From Bacteroidota bacterium (lineage in GTDB: Bacteria > Bacteroidota > Bacteroidia > Chitinophagales > Chitinophagaceae): DNA of 35,860 nucleotides. Location: the NCBI GenBank assembly GCA_963169885.1, contig CAUJFR010000089.1:1-35860 (forward strand), in the 5' to 3' direction. Under the pieces are notes generated by a model. The model searched no databases. It worked only from the letters and a program-made list of their open reading frames with translations, and was not told the origin of the DNA. The position numbers were made by a program, and so were the translations under genes. Positions 24,305-32,834 of this stretch are shown in pieces (the stretch's first letter is position 1; the number at the start of each line of letters is the position of its first letter).

Positions 24305-24377
24305 AGGTTGAAAAGGCCCTATAGCAGCAAGAGCCCAAAAGGTTAGAAAACTCTCTTCAGGAGGTCCCTGTCAACTT
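24305..24377 (+). repeat. 73-bp direct repeat flanking the hip operon, right copy
   Basis: Partner of 22333-22405 in the same orientation. Beyond it, 24375-24401 (TTTTCAACTTTTTAACCTTTCAACCCC) is the inverse of the GGTTGAAAGG tract ahead of the repeat, giving a larger imperfect palindrome. Confidence 0.8.
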
Positions 24378-24421
24378 TTCAACTTTTTAACCTTTCAACC
24401 CCGAAAAGCCCCCCGAAAAAC

Positions 24422-24448
24422 AAAAAACCCCGGGAGTTACCCAGGGTT
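24422..24448 (-). terminator. Terminator of tRNA-Phe
   Basis: On the minus strand, AACCCTGGG and CCCGGGGTT form a 9-bp stem with one G-T pair around a 5-base loop, followed by a T-run. It starts 20 bases after the tRNA 3' end. Confidence 0.8.
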
Positions 24449-24468
24449 CCGTAGAAAATCTTCTTCTG

Positions 24469-24541
24469 TGGTGTGGGGCGGGATCGAACCGCCGACACAA
24501 GGATTTTCAGTCCTTTGCTCTACCGACTGAGCTACCGCACC
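24469..24541 (-). tRNA. tRNA-Phe (GAA)
   Basis: The 73 bases fold as a canonical cloverleaf: D arm GCTC...GAGC, anticodon arm AAGGA-CTGAAAA-TCCTT with anticodon GAA, and T arm GGCGG-TTCGATC-CCGCC. The discriminator is A and CCA is not encoded. The acceptor stem GGTGCGG/CCACACC has one C-A mismatch at position 5-68; the other six pairs are Watson-Crick. A terminator follows. Confidence 0.95.
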
Positions 24542-24665
24542 GTTCCTGAAACACATCGGCTTAGTAAGTGGAAGCCTAGCCTCGCTTTTGTGCTTCGGGG
24601 CAGCAAATATAGGAGGAATTCACAAGAAATCCACAAGAAATTTGCCATTTTCTGGACAGGAAATC

Positions 24666-24691
24666 AAAAAAGGCGATCCTTACGGACCGCC
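24666..24691 (-). terminator. Terminator of the giant T9SS protein gene
   Basis: On the minus strand, GGCGGTCC, loop GTAA, GGATCGCC (one G-T pair), then a run of six T. It begins about 30 bases after the stop at 24721. Confidence 0.85.
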
Positions 24692-24720
24692 CTTGCTTGC
24701 CAGAATACTACATCAATCTA

Positions 24721-27700
24721 TTACAACATAAACCGTCCGGTATAAAGCGTTTTTCCTTCCTTACTTACCCTGATCAGGTATATATTATTGGCCGATCCGG
24801 ATTTTACCTGGATGGTCTGCTGCCCGGCGACAACTGTTTGTTGTTGCAACTGGCGACCCAACGCATCGTAAATAATGACTTCTGCTTTGCCACTGATCGT
24901 TGCAGGTACAATTAATCCAACTAATCCACTGCCTGGCATCACGCGCATTTCAAATCCACCGGTACCGGTGTAGTTAACGGCAATCACCGTACTATAGCGG
25001 ATGCGTCCGTCGATGTCCACTTGTTTTAAGCGGTAATACGCAAGTCCGCTGAGCGGATTGATATCGGTAAACTGATAATCATTGCGGATCGATGGATTCG
25101 CGGCGGCGGCTACCTCTCCGATTGTCGTGTATTGCATGCCGTTGGCGCTGCGTTCGATTTCATAATGATCATTATTGTTTTCTGCAGCAGTCGACCAGTT
25201 AAGCAATACAGTTTTTCCCTGCCCGGTACCGGTAAAGGATAACCAGGTAACGGGAAGAATAAAGTTGGATTCTCCAATGGCAAAGGGGGAAAAGCTGCCG
25301 CTGTAGCCGGTATAACTGAGCGTGCCGGCCACTATATCAAATACAGGCGAACCGGAAAGGATATCCCAGCTGCTGCCATTGTAATGCATCAGTTTGGGAG
25401 CGACAAAGGTACCCGTGACATTATTCGCCGGTACCCAGTTAAAATCAAGGTCTACCGTTCCTGCACCGGTACTGGCACCCGTGTTGCCAATATTCCAGGT
25501 GAGGTCTACTCTCGGAGCTCCGAGGGTTACTGAACCGGTGGCGGCACCATTATAGTATACACCATCTGATACCGTGGCATAAAACTCATCGGAGGACCCG
25601 GTGTTGTTGGTAATGGTGACGGGATTATAATAGGATGTACCGATGGGAAATGTTTTGGACGCACTATTGGCAAGGGTCATCTTTAATTTACCAGTGCCGT
25701 TACTGCGTATATACTTGCCCGTGGCAGGTATAATACTTGTTCCACTGAAGATGAAATCATTGGCCCCCAGTATAATATTCTCATTGAGCGCCAGGTTGCC
25801 GGCTGTGATCAGCTGCAGGGGATCATTGAGGGTGAGCGATGCACCATGAGTAATCGTACCGGCTGCACTGTTGCCGATCCGGATTTCAATGAACCCATCG
25901 GTAAACTTATTAGCGAAATAATCCGCTGTAATGGCTAATGTGCCTGTACCGCCTGCGAGACCGATGCTGGTACCATTGGTCTGAGGTTCAATGATGAGAT
26001 TACCAGCAGAGCTGATGGTTTTGGAAGCAGCAATGCTGAGGCTGTTGGTATAAAGACTGATATTGCCCGAAGCGGTGGAAGCCAGGTTCTGATTGAGTGT
26101 AATGGCTGAACCATAAATACTCGCTGCACCTGCCACAGAGAAAGCGATATCTGAAGTAACTGTTTTTGTATTGGTGGATTTACCGATGCGTAAGGAGGTA
26201 ATGGTTGAACGCACTGTATACTCATCCGGAATGCTAAGGTTTGTTGCCCAGTCTGCACCATAGGGCTCGAGGATCAATGCACCCGCACCACCTAAAACCG
26301 TTACAGCGGTGGTGGCCACCGCATTTGTTTGCAGGGTGCCGAATTTCAGGGTTATATCGCCCGTATTGGCATCCCCGATAATAAGACTGTTCACCGCATT
26401 ATTCGCTCTTAGTCCCATGCTGAAATCATCACCGGTATTTCCGCTGGTACCACTGAGACTGATAGCCCCGCCATCGGTGGTAATGCTGCTGTAGGAGTTG
26501 ATAGCGGTGTTTTGTACTACCCAGCCCATCGCTTCTCCGGAGATTGCGGCGGAAACAGTGGCATCACCCAGACTGGTAATATTACCCGTAGTGGTGGAGA
26601 TGCTGATATCATCGCCGTAATAATTTACGAGGGCCAGGCCATGGGCCCATATATAGCTATTACTGACTGCCGAGATTCCTTCCAGGTAGATATTACCCGA
26701 AGTGGAAGAGAGCGTTACATTTCCGGTGGCCGCTACAGCGCCGCTCTCGGTACCGATGAACAGCCCTGCACCCACATTCACATCATTCCGCGTGGTACCA
26801 TATAGTGAAAGATCGCCGGCTGCGGATTGAATGGTACTGTTTACGACTGTTACGCCAAAATCATTATCCCCGTTACCTGTGTCATTGCTTTCGCCTTTCA
26901 TACGGATGCTGCCACCATTGGTATTAATGGTAATGCCTTTGACCTGTACGCCTTGTTTGTTGATCGTAACGGATTGTGCATAGCCGGTGGGTACGGTGAG
27001 ACTGTTTTGTGTTTCGCTGCTGCTGCCGCCGCCTACCCACAAATGACCGCCGCTGGTAGTGATGTTTGAAAAGAGTTCAATACGGCCACCGCCGCTGCCA
27101 TCTGCATCGGCCCAGTACACTACATCTCCCCCATTGCTGGTAAGGGCATAGCCAGCTGTATGAAGAATGTCGCCGCTGGCTTTAAGGTATACATCGCCGT
27201 TAGTTCCGCCGGTACTGGTATTGATCGTACCACCGAGGGTGATCGTGGTACCATAAAAAGATACGGGCCCGGCCACGGTGAGTGACTGGTCGTTGATTAC
27301 AGTATTTGTATTGCCATTTTTCCCAATGGTAATACCACCGATTCCGTTGGCATCCTGATCAAAGAAGAACCAGGAAGAGGAAACGCCCTGGAAGCCGGCA
27401 TCGGAAGGTTCGATTACCACCGCACCGGTACCATTGAAATAAGGTTTATCCGTACTGGCTGCGGTTGACCAGTTCATGGTTTCGGTACGCAGGGTGGTGG
27501 TGCCGCTTCCTGCATTGAACGTGAGGAAGTCGATATCCAGCTGGCCATTGCCACTGGCATCCGAATCCGCATATACATTGATGTTACCATTAGCAGAAAC
27601 CAGACTCCGTCTCGTGGTACCCACAGTAGCAAAAGAACCGCGGGCATTGATATTAATATTGCCCGCTCCGGTGGAAGTCAGTCCAATGCCATTGGCCAGA

Positions 27701-29160
27701 TTAAAATCGCTGGCATAAGCGGTAATATTACCGGCGGATGTAAGGGCGGTATTGAGGGTGATCGTATAATTTTCAGCAGACTCACCCAGTACAATACTGC
27801 TGAAGTTGCTGCCAAAAGCCACATTACCTGCCCAGCTCAGGGTACCGCTGTAAGAAGCGGTATAGGCCTCCATGGTTAGTGAGCCGGTGCTGTTGATATT
27901 TACATTTTTGGTAGCTGTATTGCTGAAGGTGTATTGATCATCGGCTTGTAGCAGGATATTGGCCGTGGAAGCAGTAACTGAAGGAGTAACGCCCTGAATG
28001 GCGGTGGCATCTTTCCGGTTACCGATATACAGATCACCATACAGGTAAAGAGAGGCGTTCAGGGCTCCGTCGCCCTTGAGGGTAATGGTACCGGCCTGTG
28101 ATAATAATTGGGTGATGATATTGGTGTTGGTTATACCAAACCAGAGACCAGATGAGTTGGTGCTTACCCCTTCGATGGTCATACCACCACCGGTTGCGGC
28201 CGTGGATTCAAAGAGGATATTACCGTTGGCATTATTGGAGAGCCAGAAGCCGGCATAGCCGGATGCGGAGGTGGTGCCTTTCAGGTCTAAGGCCGGGGTG
28301 CTGGTGGAAGCGGAGCTGATTGCAACGCTGGGGGCGGCTCCATAGGTCAGTTCCACACCATGTCCCGTGCTTGATTTACCATACATGGTGATCTTGCCGG
28401 TGCCGGAAACGATCTTCAGGTTGCCCTGTGAACCAATTCCCGGATAACTGTTATTGTTGCTGCTGGCACCCCGCAGGATGATTTCACCACCGCTGCTCAG
28501 CAGGGAAACAACGGTACCTGTTCCTGAGAGTGGACCCAGGGTCAGTCCGCCTACGGTATTGGCGCCATAGGTAACGGAGTTAGAGCCGTTCCAGGCAAAT
28601 CCATCGGGGATGCCATCGGCGTTGGTGCCGCCATTGGTACCGTCATCGGGTCCGCCGGCCATAATGATCCGGCCGCCGTTGGTGGAGATGGTTGCCCCTG
28701 TATTGATAAAAATAAAATCGTCAATGGTACCGCCCTGACTGTTATCGGAATCGGCCCAGAGGATCAGGTCCAGTGTGTTGGAGGAGGAGCTGATGGTAAT
28801 ATTCGTGGCGACCTTGATATTGCCTATATCTTTTATAGTAAACGAGGCATTGCCGCCACCGCTTTTAGTAATGTTTGAATTGATGGTAGTACCCACGCTG
28901 CTGTTAGTCACGATTACGCTGGTACCTGCGTTGAGGTAGCCTTCGATCACGCTGGTGTTTACGTTAGCCGCACCCGTTACTGAAATTGTAATCGGATTCG
29001 TACCCGACGTACTCCAGTTGGTACCCGATGTCCCGGTTTGTCCGCCGGAGGACAGGGTCAGGTTTTGCGCATGCGTTACTAAAGAAAAAAGAAGCAGTGT
29101 GGCTAAGTAAATAGCTTTTTGACGAACGGGGACAAGAAGCCCCTTAAGGATGTTGTACAT
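24721..29160 (-). CDS. Giant T9SS-sorted beta-repeat surface protein
   Basis: Start taken at the ATG at 29160 rather than an upstream TTG. The 1479-residue product has a long positively charged signal peptide (VRQKAIYLATLLLFSLVTHAQ). About 1,150 residues rich in Thr, Ser, Gly, Asn and Ala follow, with recurrent GNITL, GTITL and SGGDV-type short strands that predict a filamentous-haemagglutinin-like beta helix. The C-terminus has an FN3-like module (LPVTWLSFTGTGQGKTVLLNW...YYRLKQVDIDGRIRYS) and a type A T9SS sorting domain (KAEVIIYDALGRQLQQQ...GRFML). It is probably a surface adhesin or matrix protein; no catalytic domain is visible. The gene is divergent from an AraC regulator. Confidence 0.85.
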   Translation of the reverse strand: MYNILKGLLVPVRQKAIYLATLLLFSLVTHAQNLTLSSGGQTGTSGTNWSTSGTNPITISVTGAANVNTSVIEGYLNAGTSVIVTNSSVGTTINSNITKSGGGNASFTIKDIGNIKVATNITISSSSNTLDLILWADSDNSQGGTIDDFIFINTGATISTNGGRIIMAGGPDDGTNGGTNADGIPDGFAWNGSNSVTYGANTVGGLTLGPLSGTGTVVSLLSSGGEIILRGASSNNNSYPGIGSQGNLKIVSGTGKITMYGKSSTGHGVELTYGAAPSVAISSASTSTPALDLKGTTSASGYAGFWLSNNANGNILFESTAATGGGMTIEGVSTNSSGLWFGITNTNIITQLLSQAGTITLKGDGALNASLYLYGDLYIGNRKDATAIQGVTPSVTASTANILLQADDQYTFSNTATKNVNINSTGSLTMEAYTASYSGTLSWAGNVAFGSNFSSIVLGESAENYTITLNTALTSAGNITAYASDFNLANGIGLTSTGAGNININARGSFATVGTTRRSLVSANGNINVYADSDASGNGQLDIDFLTFNAGSGTTTLRTETMNWSTAASTDKPYFNGTGAVVIEPSDAGFQGVSSSWFFFDQDANGIGGITIGKNGNTNTVINDQSLTVAGPVSFYGTTITLGGTINTSTGGTNGDVYLKASGDILHTAGYALTSNGGDVVYWADADGSGGGRIELFSNITTSGGHLWVGGGSSSETQNSLTVPTGYAQSVTINKQGVQVKGITINTNGGSIRMKGESNDTGNGDNDFGVTVVNSTIQSAAGDLSLYGTTRNDVNVGAGLFIGTESGAVAATGNVTLSSTSGNIYLEGISAVSNSYIWAHGLALVNYYGDDISISTTTGNITSLGDATVSAAISGEAMGWVVQNTAINSYSSITTDGGAISLSGTSGNTGDDFSMGLRANNAVNSLIIGDANTGDITLKFGTLQTNAVATTAVTVLGGAGALILEPYGADWATNLSIPDEYTVRSTITSLRIGKSTNTKTVTSDIAFSVAGAASIYGSAITLNQNLASTASGNISLYTNSLSIAASKTISSAGNLIIEPQTNGTSIGLAGGTGTLAITADYFANKFTDGFIEIRIGNSAAGTITHGASLTLNDPLQLITAGNLALNENIILGANDFIFSGTSIIPATGKYIRSNGTGKLKMTLANSASKTFPIGTSYYNPVTITNNTGSSDEFYATVSDGVYYNGAATGSVTLGAPRVDLTWNIGNTGASTGAGTVDLDFNWVPANNVTGTFVAPKLMHYNGSSWDILSGSPVFDIVAGTLSYTGYSGSFSPFAIGESNFILPVTWLSFTGTGQGKTVLLNWSTAAENNNDHYEIERSANGMQYTTIGEVAAAANPSIRNDYQFTDINPLSGLAYYRLKQVDIDGRIRYSTVIAVNYTGTGGFEMRVMPGSGLVGLIVPATISGKAEVIIYDALGRQLQQQTVVAGQQTIQVKSGSANNIYLIRVSKEGKTLYTGRFML

Positions 29161-29236
29161 AAGATTGGTGGATAAAGGATTGAACAATTATATTACTAAT
29201 GTATAATCAGGCATATAAATAAAAAAGTAATTAAGA

Positions 29237-29265
29237 ATACTTATTAACCGAATAATGATAAGTAT
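29237..29265. promoter_or_regulatory. ATACTTAT-N13-ATAAGTAT palindrome
   Basis: A perfect 8-bp inverted repeat with a 13-base spacer lies in the divergent gap between the giant T9SS gene and the AraC gene, 82 bases before the AraC start. It could be a regulator site for either gene. The AT-rich composition makes chance occurrence plausible. Confidence 0.4.
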
Positions 29266-29347
29266 GTAAGTAGGGTAAGGGGAAGTGCTTAGTGGGGGGC
29301 TTCCATTTTTTAAACTCCATTTATAAAATTCTGGACCATATATATAA

Positions 29348-30307
29348 ATGACCGCTTTCCGGTCAGGCTACTTTTATCCCTTCGACACAGTTATTGCTAA
29401 ACAGGATTCAACCACTAACAACCGGACTATGTATTATTTAGGCCAATCCAGTGAAGAACTGGTTGTAAAAGACCTGACAACCTTCAATCAACACGAACTG
29501 ACCGCCTTCTCCAAAAACGGATTATTGATTCTCTGGAATATCGAAGGGGAAATGGTTTTATATATTGACCATGTTGAACACCGGATCGCTGCCAACCGGA
29601 TCGTGTTCTTAACCGAGTTTCATAAGGTCACCGTCAGATCGGTTGGCCTCGTACGCCTTATCCGGTTTAACCGCTCCTTTTACTGTATCATCGACCACGA
29701 TGAAGAGGTGGGCTGTAAAGGCATCTTGTTTTATGGCTCCGCTCATGTTCCGGTGATAACCGTCAGTGATGAAGAGGCCGTAAAATTTCAAACACTCTGG
29801 GAAATGCTCTCCCTGGAAATGGTGTCCAGGGATAATCTTCAGCAGGAAATGCTGCAGATGATGTTAAAGCGCTTTGTTATTTTATCCACCCGCCTATTTA
29901 AAAAACAATACCGGCTACCTGCTACCGGAAAAGTTCAGCTCGATACGATCCGGGAATTCAACTACCTCGTCGAATCGCATTTCCGGACCAAACATACTGT
30001 GGCCGCTTATGCCGCCTTGTTGAATAAGTCTCCCAAATCACTGACCAATTTATTTGCCTTAAACGGACAGAAAAAACCATTGCAGATCATCCAGGACAGA
30101 TTGTTACTGGAAGCCAGAAGACAGCTACTCTATACGGATAAAATCGTAAAAGAGATTGCTTATGAAATGGGCTTTGAAGACCTGCAAACCTTTAGCCGCT
30201 TCTTCAGCAACAAGGAAGGCGTGTCTCCCAGGGAATACCGGGAAAGAAAACTGAGACATTTTATCAAAGAAGGAAAAAATGCCAACACTCCGGGTGTTAT
30301 TGCCTAA
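29348..30307 (+). CDS. AraC-family transcriptional regulator
   Basis: The 319-residue protein has an N-terminal cupin-like sensing region (about 1-190) and a C-terminal AraC double helix-turn-helix (about 212-305). Its second half, VKEIAYEMGFEDLQTFSRFFSNKEGVSPREYRER, is the family signature. The ATG at 29348 is preceded by ATATATAA; a later ATG (MYYLGQ, residue 28) is also possible. It probably controls the AhpD-like and isochorismatase-like genes that follow on the same strand after 66 bases, and is divergent from the giant T9SS gene. Confidence 0.88.
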   Translation: MTAFRSGYFYPFDTVIAKQDSTTNNRTMYYLGQSSEELVVKDLTTFNQHELTAFSKNGLLILWNIEGEMVLYIDHVEHRIAANRIVFLTEFHKVTVRSVGLVRLIRFNRSFYCIIDHDEEVGCKGILFYGSAHVPVITVSDEEAVKFQTLWEMLSLEMVSRDNLQQEMLQMMLKRFVILSTRLFKKQYRLPATGKVQLDTIREFNYLVESHFRTKHTVAAYAALLNKSPKSLTNLFALNGQKKPLQIIQDRLLLEARRQLLYTDKIVKEIAYEMGFEDLQTFSRFFSNKEGVSPREYRERKLRHFIKEGKNANTPGVIA

Positions 30308-30373
30308 CCCGCACCCCCACCTGCAACGCAATTTTGCATTGTAATTAATTCACTAAACAGTAAAAAAAACACA

Positions 30374-30922
30374 ATGACAAAATTTGAAGTTCCTGTAAGA
30401 GAAGAAGTGGGGGCAGAGAACAAGACCATTTTTGACAACCTGAAATCCGCCCTGGGTTTTGTTCCGAACCTGTATGCGGTATTGGCTTACTCGGATACCG
30501 GACTGGGACGCTACCTGCAATTCCAGAATGGCAAGACCTCTCTTTCCAATAAGGAAAAAGAAGTGATCAACCTCGTGGTCAGCCAGGTGAATGGCTGTCG
30601 CTACTGCCAGAGCGCACACACGGTTATCGCCAAAATGAATGGATTTAACGATCAGCAGATCCTGGAAATCCGCAGCGGGGAGGCCTCTTTTGACAACCGC
30701 CTGGATGCACTGGCTAAATTAACTTTCGCCATTTCGTCCACCCGTGGTAACCCGGATAAAACGCTGATCGACCGCTTTATGGCTGCCGGTTATACATCCG
30801 GTTCACTGGTAGATCTGGTACTCGCTATTGCCGATAAAATAGTTATGAACTATCTCCACAAAATCACAGAAGTGGCCATTGATTTTCCGGAAGCACCGGT
30901 AATGGTAACCGAAAATGCATAA
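30374..30922 (+). CDS. AhpD/carboxymuconolactone decarboxylase-like protein
   Basis: The 182-residue cytosolic helical protein has the AhpD-type redox motif: Cys75-x2-Cys78-x3-His82 in NGCRYCQSAHTVIA. AhpD members use the cysteine pair as a peroxidase or alkylhydroperoxidase partner; others of the superfamily are gamma-carboxymuconolactone decarboxylases, which lack the pair. The pair favours a peroxidase-like role. It follows an AraC regulator and precedes a periplasmic cysteine hydrolase. It has a paralogue in the window (35258-35809), also downstream of an AraC gene. Confidence 0.87.
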   Translation: MTKFEVPVREEVGAENKTIFDNLKSALGFVPNLYAVLAYSDTGLGRYLQFQNGKTSLSNKEKEVINLVVSQVNGCRYCQSAHTVIAKMNGFNDQQILEIRSGEASFDNRLDALAKLTFAISSTRGNPDKTLIDRFMAAGYTSGSLVDLVLAIADKIVMNYLHKITEVAIDFPEAPVMVTENA

Positions 30923-30966
30923 ACAGTACATAACAACAATCATTTAATAAGTAAAACGACAAACAA

Positions 30967-31698
30967 ATGAAAAAGCAATTTTTATCCATTATACTCTTAC
31001 TCGCCACTATTTCCGGTTTTGCCCAGCTCCCGGATCCCGGATTCAAATTTGACGCTGGTACGGCCATCGTGATCACCGATCCGCAGAATGATTTTTTAAG
31101 TGAGAAAGGAGTGGCCTGGGGTGCCGTAGGCGAAAGTGTAAAAGCAAACGGTACAGTGGAAAACCTGCGCCGGATTTTTGAAACCGCCGCACAGAAAAAT
31201 ATCCCCGTATTTGTTTCCCCGCACTATTATTATCCGCATGATCATCAGTGGAAATTTGAAGGGGTGCTGGAAAAACTGATGCACAATATTCACATGTTTG
31301 ACAGAAAAGGCGCATTGACAACGGAAGGGTTTGAAGGCTCCGGCGCAGACTGGCTCGCCCCGTACAAACAATATATCGCCGGTAAAAATGTAACCGTTAC
31401 TTCCCCGCATAAAGTTTATGGTCCGGAAAGTAATGACCTGGCTTTACAATTAAGAAAAAGAGGAATAAACAAAGTGGTGATCGCCGGTATGTCGGGCAAC
31501 CTCTGTGTGGAAGCACACCTGCGGGAATTGCTGGAAGAAGGTTTCGAAGTGGCGGTAATATCAGATGCAACGGCTTCTGCGATATTACCCGGTCTGAATG
31601 GCTATGAAGCATCGCTGACCAATTTCACTTTATTGTCTTCCAAAGTGTACAAAACAACAGAATTCCTGAACGAAGTAAAAAAACTGAGTTTGAAATAA
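30967..31698 (+). CDS. Exported isochorismatase-like cysteine hydrolase
   Basis: The 243-residue product begins with a signal peptide (MKKQFLSIILLLATISGFAQ), unusual for this normally cytosolic fold. The catalytic triad is recognisable: Asp38 in ITDPQNDF, Lys149 in SPHKVYGPESN, and nucleophile Cys180 in GMSGNLCVEAHLRELL, within the usual GxxxxxCVxxT-type block. Members hydrolyse isochorismate, nicotinamide or N-carbamoyl compounds; the substrate here is unknown. It lies 44 bases after the AhpD-like gene in the same operon. A GC-rich hairpin followed by TTTT closes the unit. Confidence 0.87.
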   Translation: MKKQFLSIILLLATISGFAQLPDPGFKFDAGTAIVITDPQNDFLSEKGVAWGAVGESVKANGTVENLRRIFETAAQKNIPVFVSPHYYYPHDHQWKFEGVLEKLMHNIHMFDRKGALTTEGFEGSGADWLAPYKQYIAGKNVTVTSPHKVYGPESNDLALQLRKRGINKVVIAGMSGNLCVEAHLRELLEEGFEVAVISDATASAILPGLNGYEASLTNFTLLSSKVYKTTEFLNEVKKLSLK

Positions 31699-31724
31699 GG
31701 CTGGAGTGTGGGTTTAGGGAAACA

Positions 31725-31755
31725 GGGGGTTGTTTTCAACAGGCAGCCCCCTTTT
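31725..31755 (+). terminator. Terminator after the isochorismatase-like gene
   Basis: GGGGG (31725-31729) pairs with CCCCC (31747-31751), with an inner GTTG-TTTT-CAAC hairpin and a TTTT tail. Confidence 0.6.
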
Positions 31756-31813
31756 CATTTTACAGCACTGCTACAAGCTACCGTGCTGGTTACGGGAATT
31801 AAAAGAATCGAAA

Positions 31814-32818
31814 ATGATACGTTATTTTTTATATGCCATTATTTATGTGGTATTGCAAGGATTTTTTTCACCGGTTGCGGGTCAGCAGAAAATGTTCCGC
31901 CTCTATGAAGAAAATGATTTTCTAAACTTTCATGGCCGGGCTACGGACGAAGCTTATACCAATGGCACCCGGATTGACTTTTTTAAAGAAGCGGGCCGCG
32001 CGGACCGCTTTATCCTGAACCGCTGGATGCCAGAAGCCGGCGCAAATTCGGTGAATACATTTGGCTGGAGTATAATGCAGCTGATTTATACACCGGTTAA
32101 TATCCGGGCGCAAGTGCCGGATCAATCGGATAACCCATACGCCGGAGCCCTGTTCCTCATCCGTTCGCTCCGGTCAGAAAACCGGGCCCGGATGATCCGC
32201 TATCAGACGGAAGTAATGGCAGGACTGACCGGCCCTTATTCTTTTGCCAGGGAAACCCAGCGAACAGTACACCGGCTGACCAATGATCCGTTGCCGGAAG
32301 GCTGGCATCACCAGATCCGGACTAACCTGATCCTGAATATTGATTTTACCGCTGAAAAACAATACTGGAAACCGAACCGGCATATTGATATTTCAGGTGC
32401 TGTTAATTTTAAAGCAGGTACCTTATGGACCGGAATTTCCAGCTATACGGTAATCAGGACCGGTAAGATCAACGATTTATTCAACGGGTTTATCAATCAC
32501 TATCATTCAGCTGAACCAGTAAACGAACAAACAAGGTTTCAGTTTTATGCCCTGCTGAAACCCGGCATCAGCTATAACCTGAAGAATACATTGATCAGCG
32601 GCGGATTATTTGAAGCGAAAGGCCGCCAAAAACCAGAAGCCCGTGAAGAGGAGCTGGAAAGAGCGATTCCCCGGAAAATAGCCTACGGATACGATTATGG
32701 ATTTGTGATATCCGTTAATAAGCTGAGTCTTGAAATAACACAGAAAGTCAGCACCGCTGATATCAGGGGAAACAGAAAACATGAAGTAGGCAATATCTCG
32801 ATCTATAAAGTTTTTTAA
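31814..32818 (+). CDS. LpxR-like (DUF2219) outer-membrane lipid A deacylase family
   Basis: Start taken at the ATG at 31814, giving a signal peptide (MIRYFLYAIIYVVLQGFFSPVAGQ). The 334-residue barrel shows the LpxR block NDFLNFHGRATDEAYTNGTR, GWSIMQLIYTP, and DNPYAGALF. LpxR removes the 3'-acyloxyacyl chain of lipid A in a 12-strand outer-membrane barrel using a His/Asn/Asp/calcium site. Many Bacteroidota homologues are untested, so the activity here is inferred from family only. It starts about 60 bases after a terminator and is followed 17 bases later by a 2-hydroxyacid dehydrogenase gene. Confidence 0.85.
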   Translation: MIRYFLYAIIYVVLQGFFSPVAGQQKMFRLYEENDFLNFHGRATDEAYTNGTRIDFFKEAGRADRFILNRWMPEAGANSVNTFGWSIMQLIYTPVNIRAQVPDQSDNPYAGALFLIRSLRSENRARMIRYQTEVMAGLTGPYSFARETQRTVHRLTNDPLPEGWHHQIRTNLILNIDFTAEKQYWKPNRHIDISGAVNFKAGTLWTGISSYTVIRTGKINDLFNGFINHYHSAEPVNEQTRFQFYALLKPGISYNLKNTLISGGLFEAKGRQKPEAREEELERAIPRKIAYGYDYGFVISVNKLSLEITQKVSTADIRGNRKHEVGNISIYKVF

Positions 32819-32834
32819 ACCTAAACCCGGACAA

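Noticed and set aside
24473-24745. 90-residue plus-strand frame starting MGRDRTADTRIF
   Set aside because: It is antisense to the tRNA-Phe gene; frames of this kind are a well-known annotation artefact.
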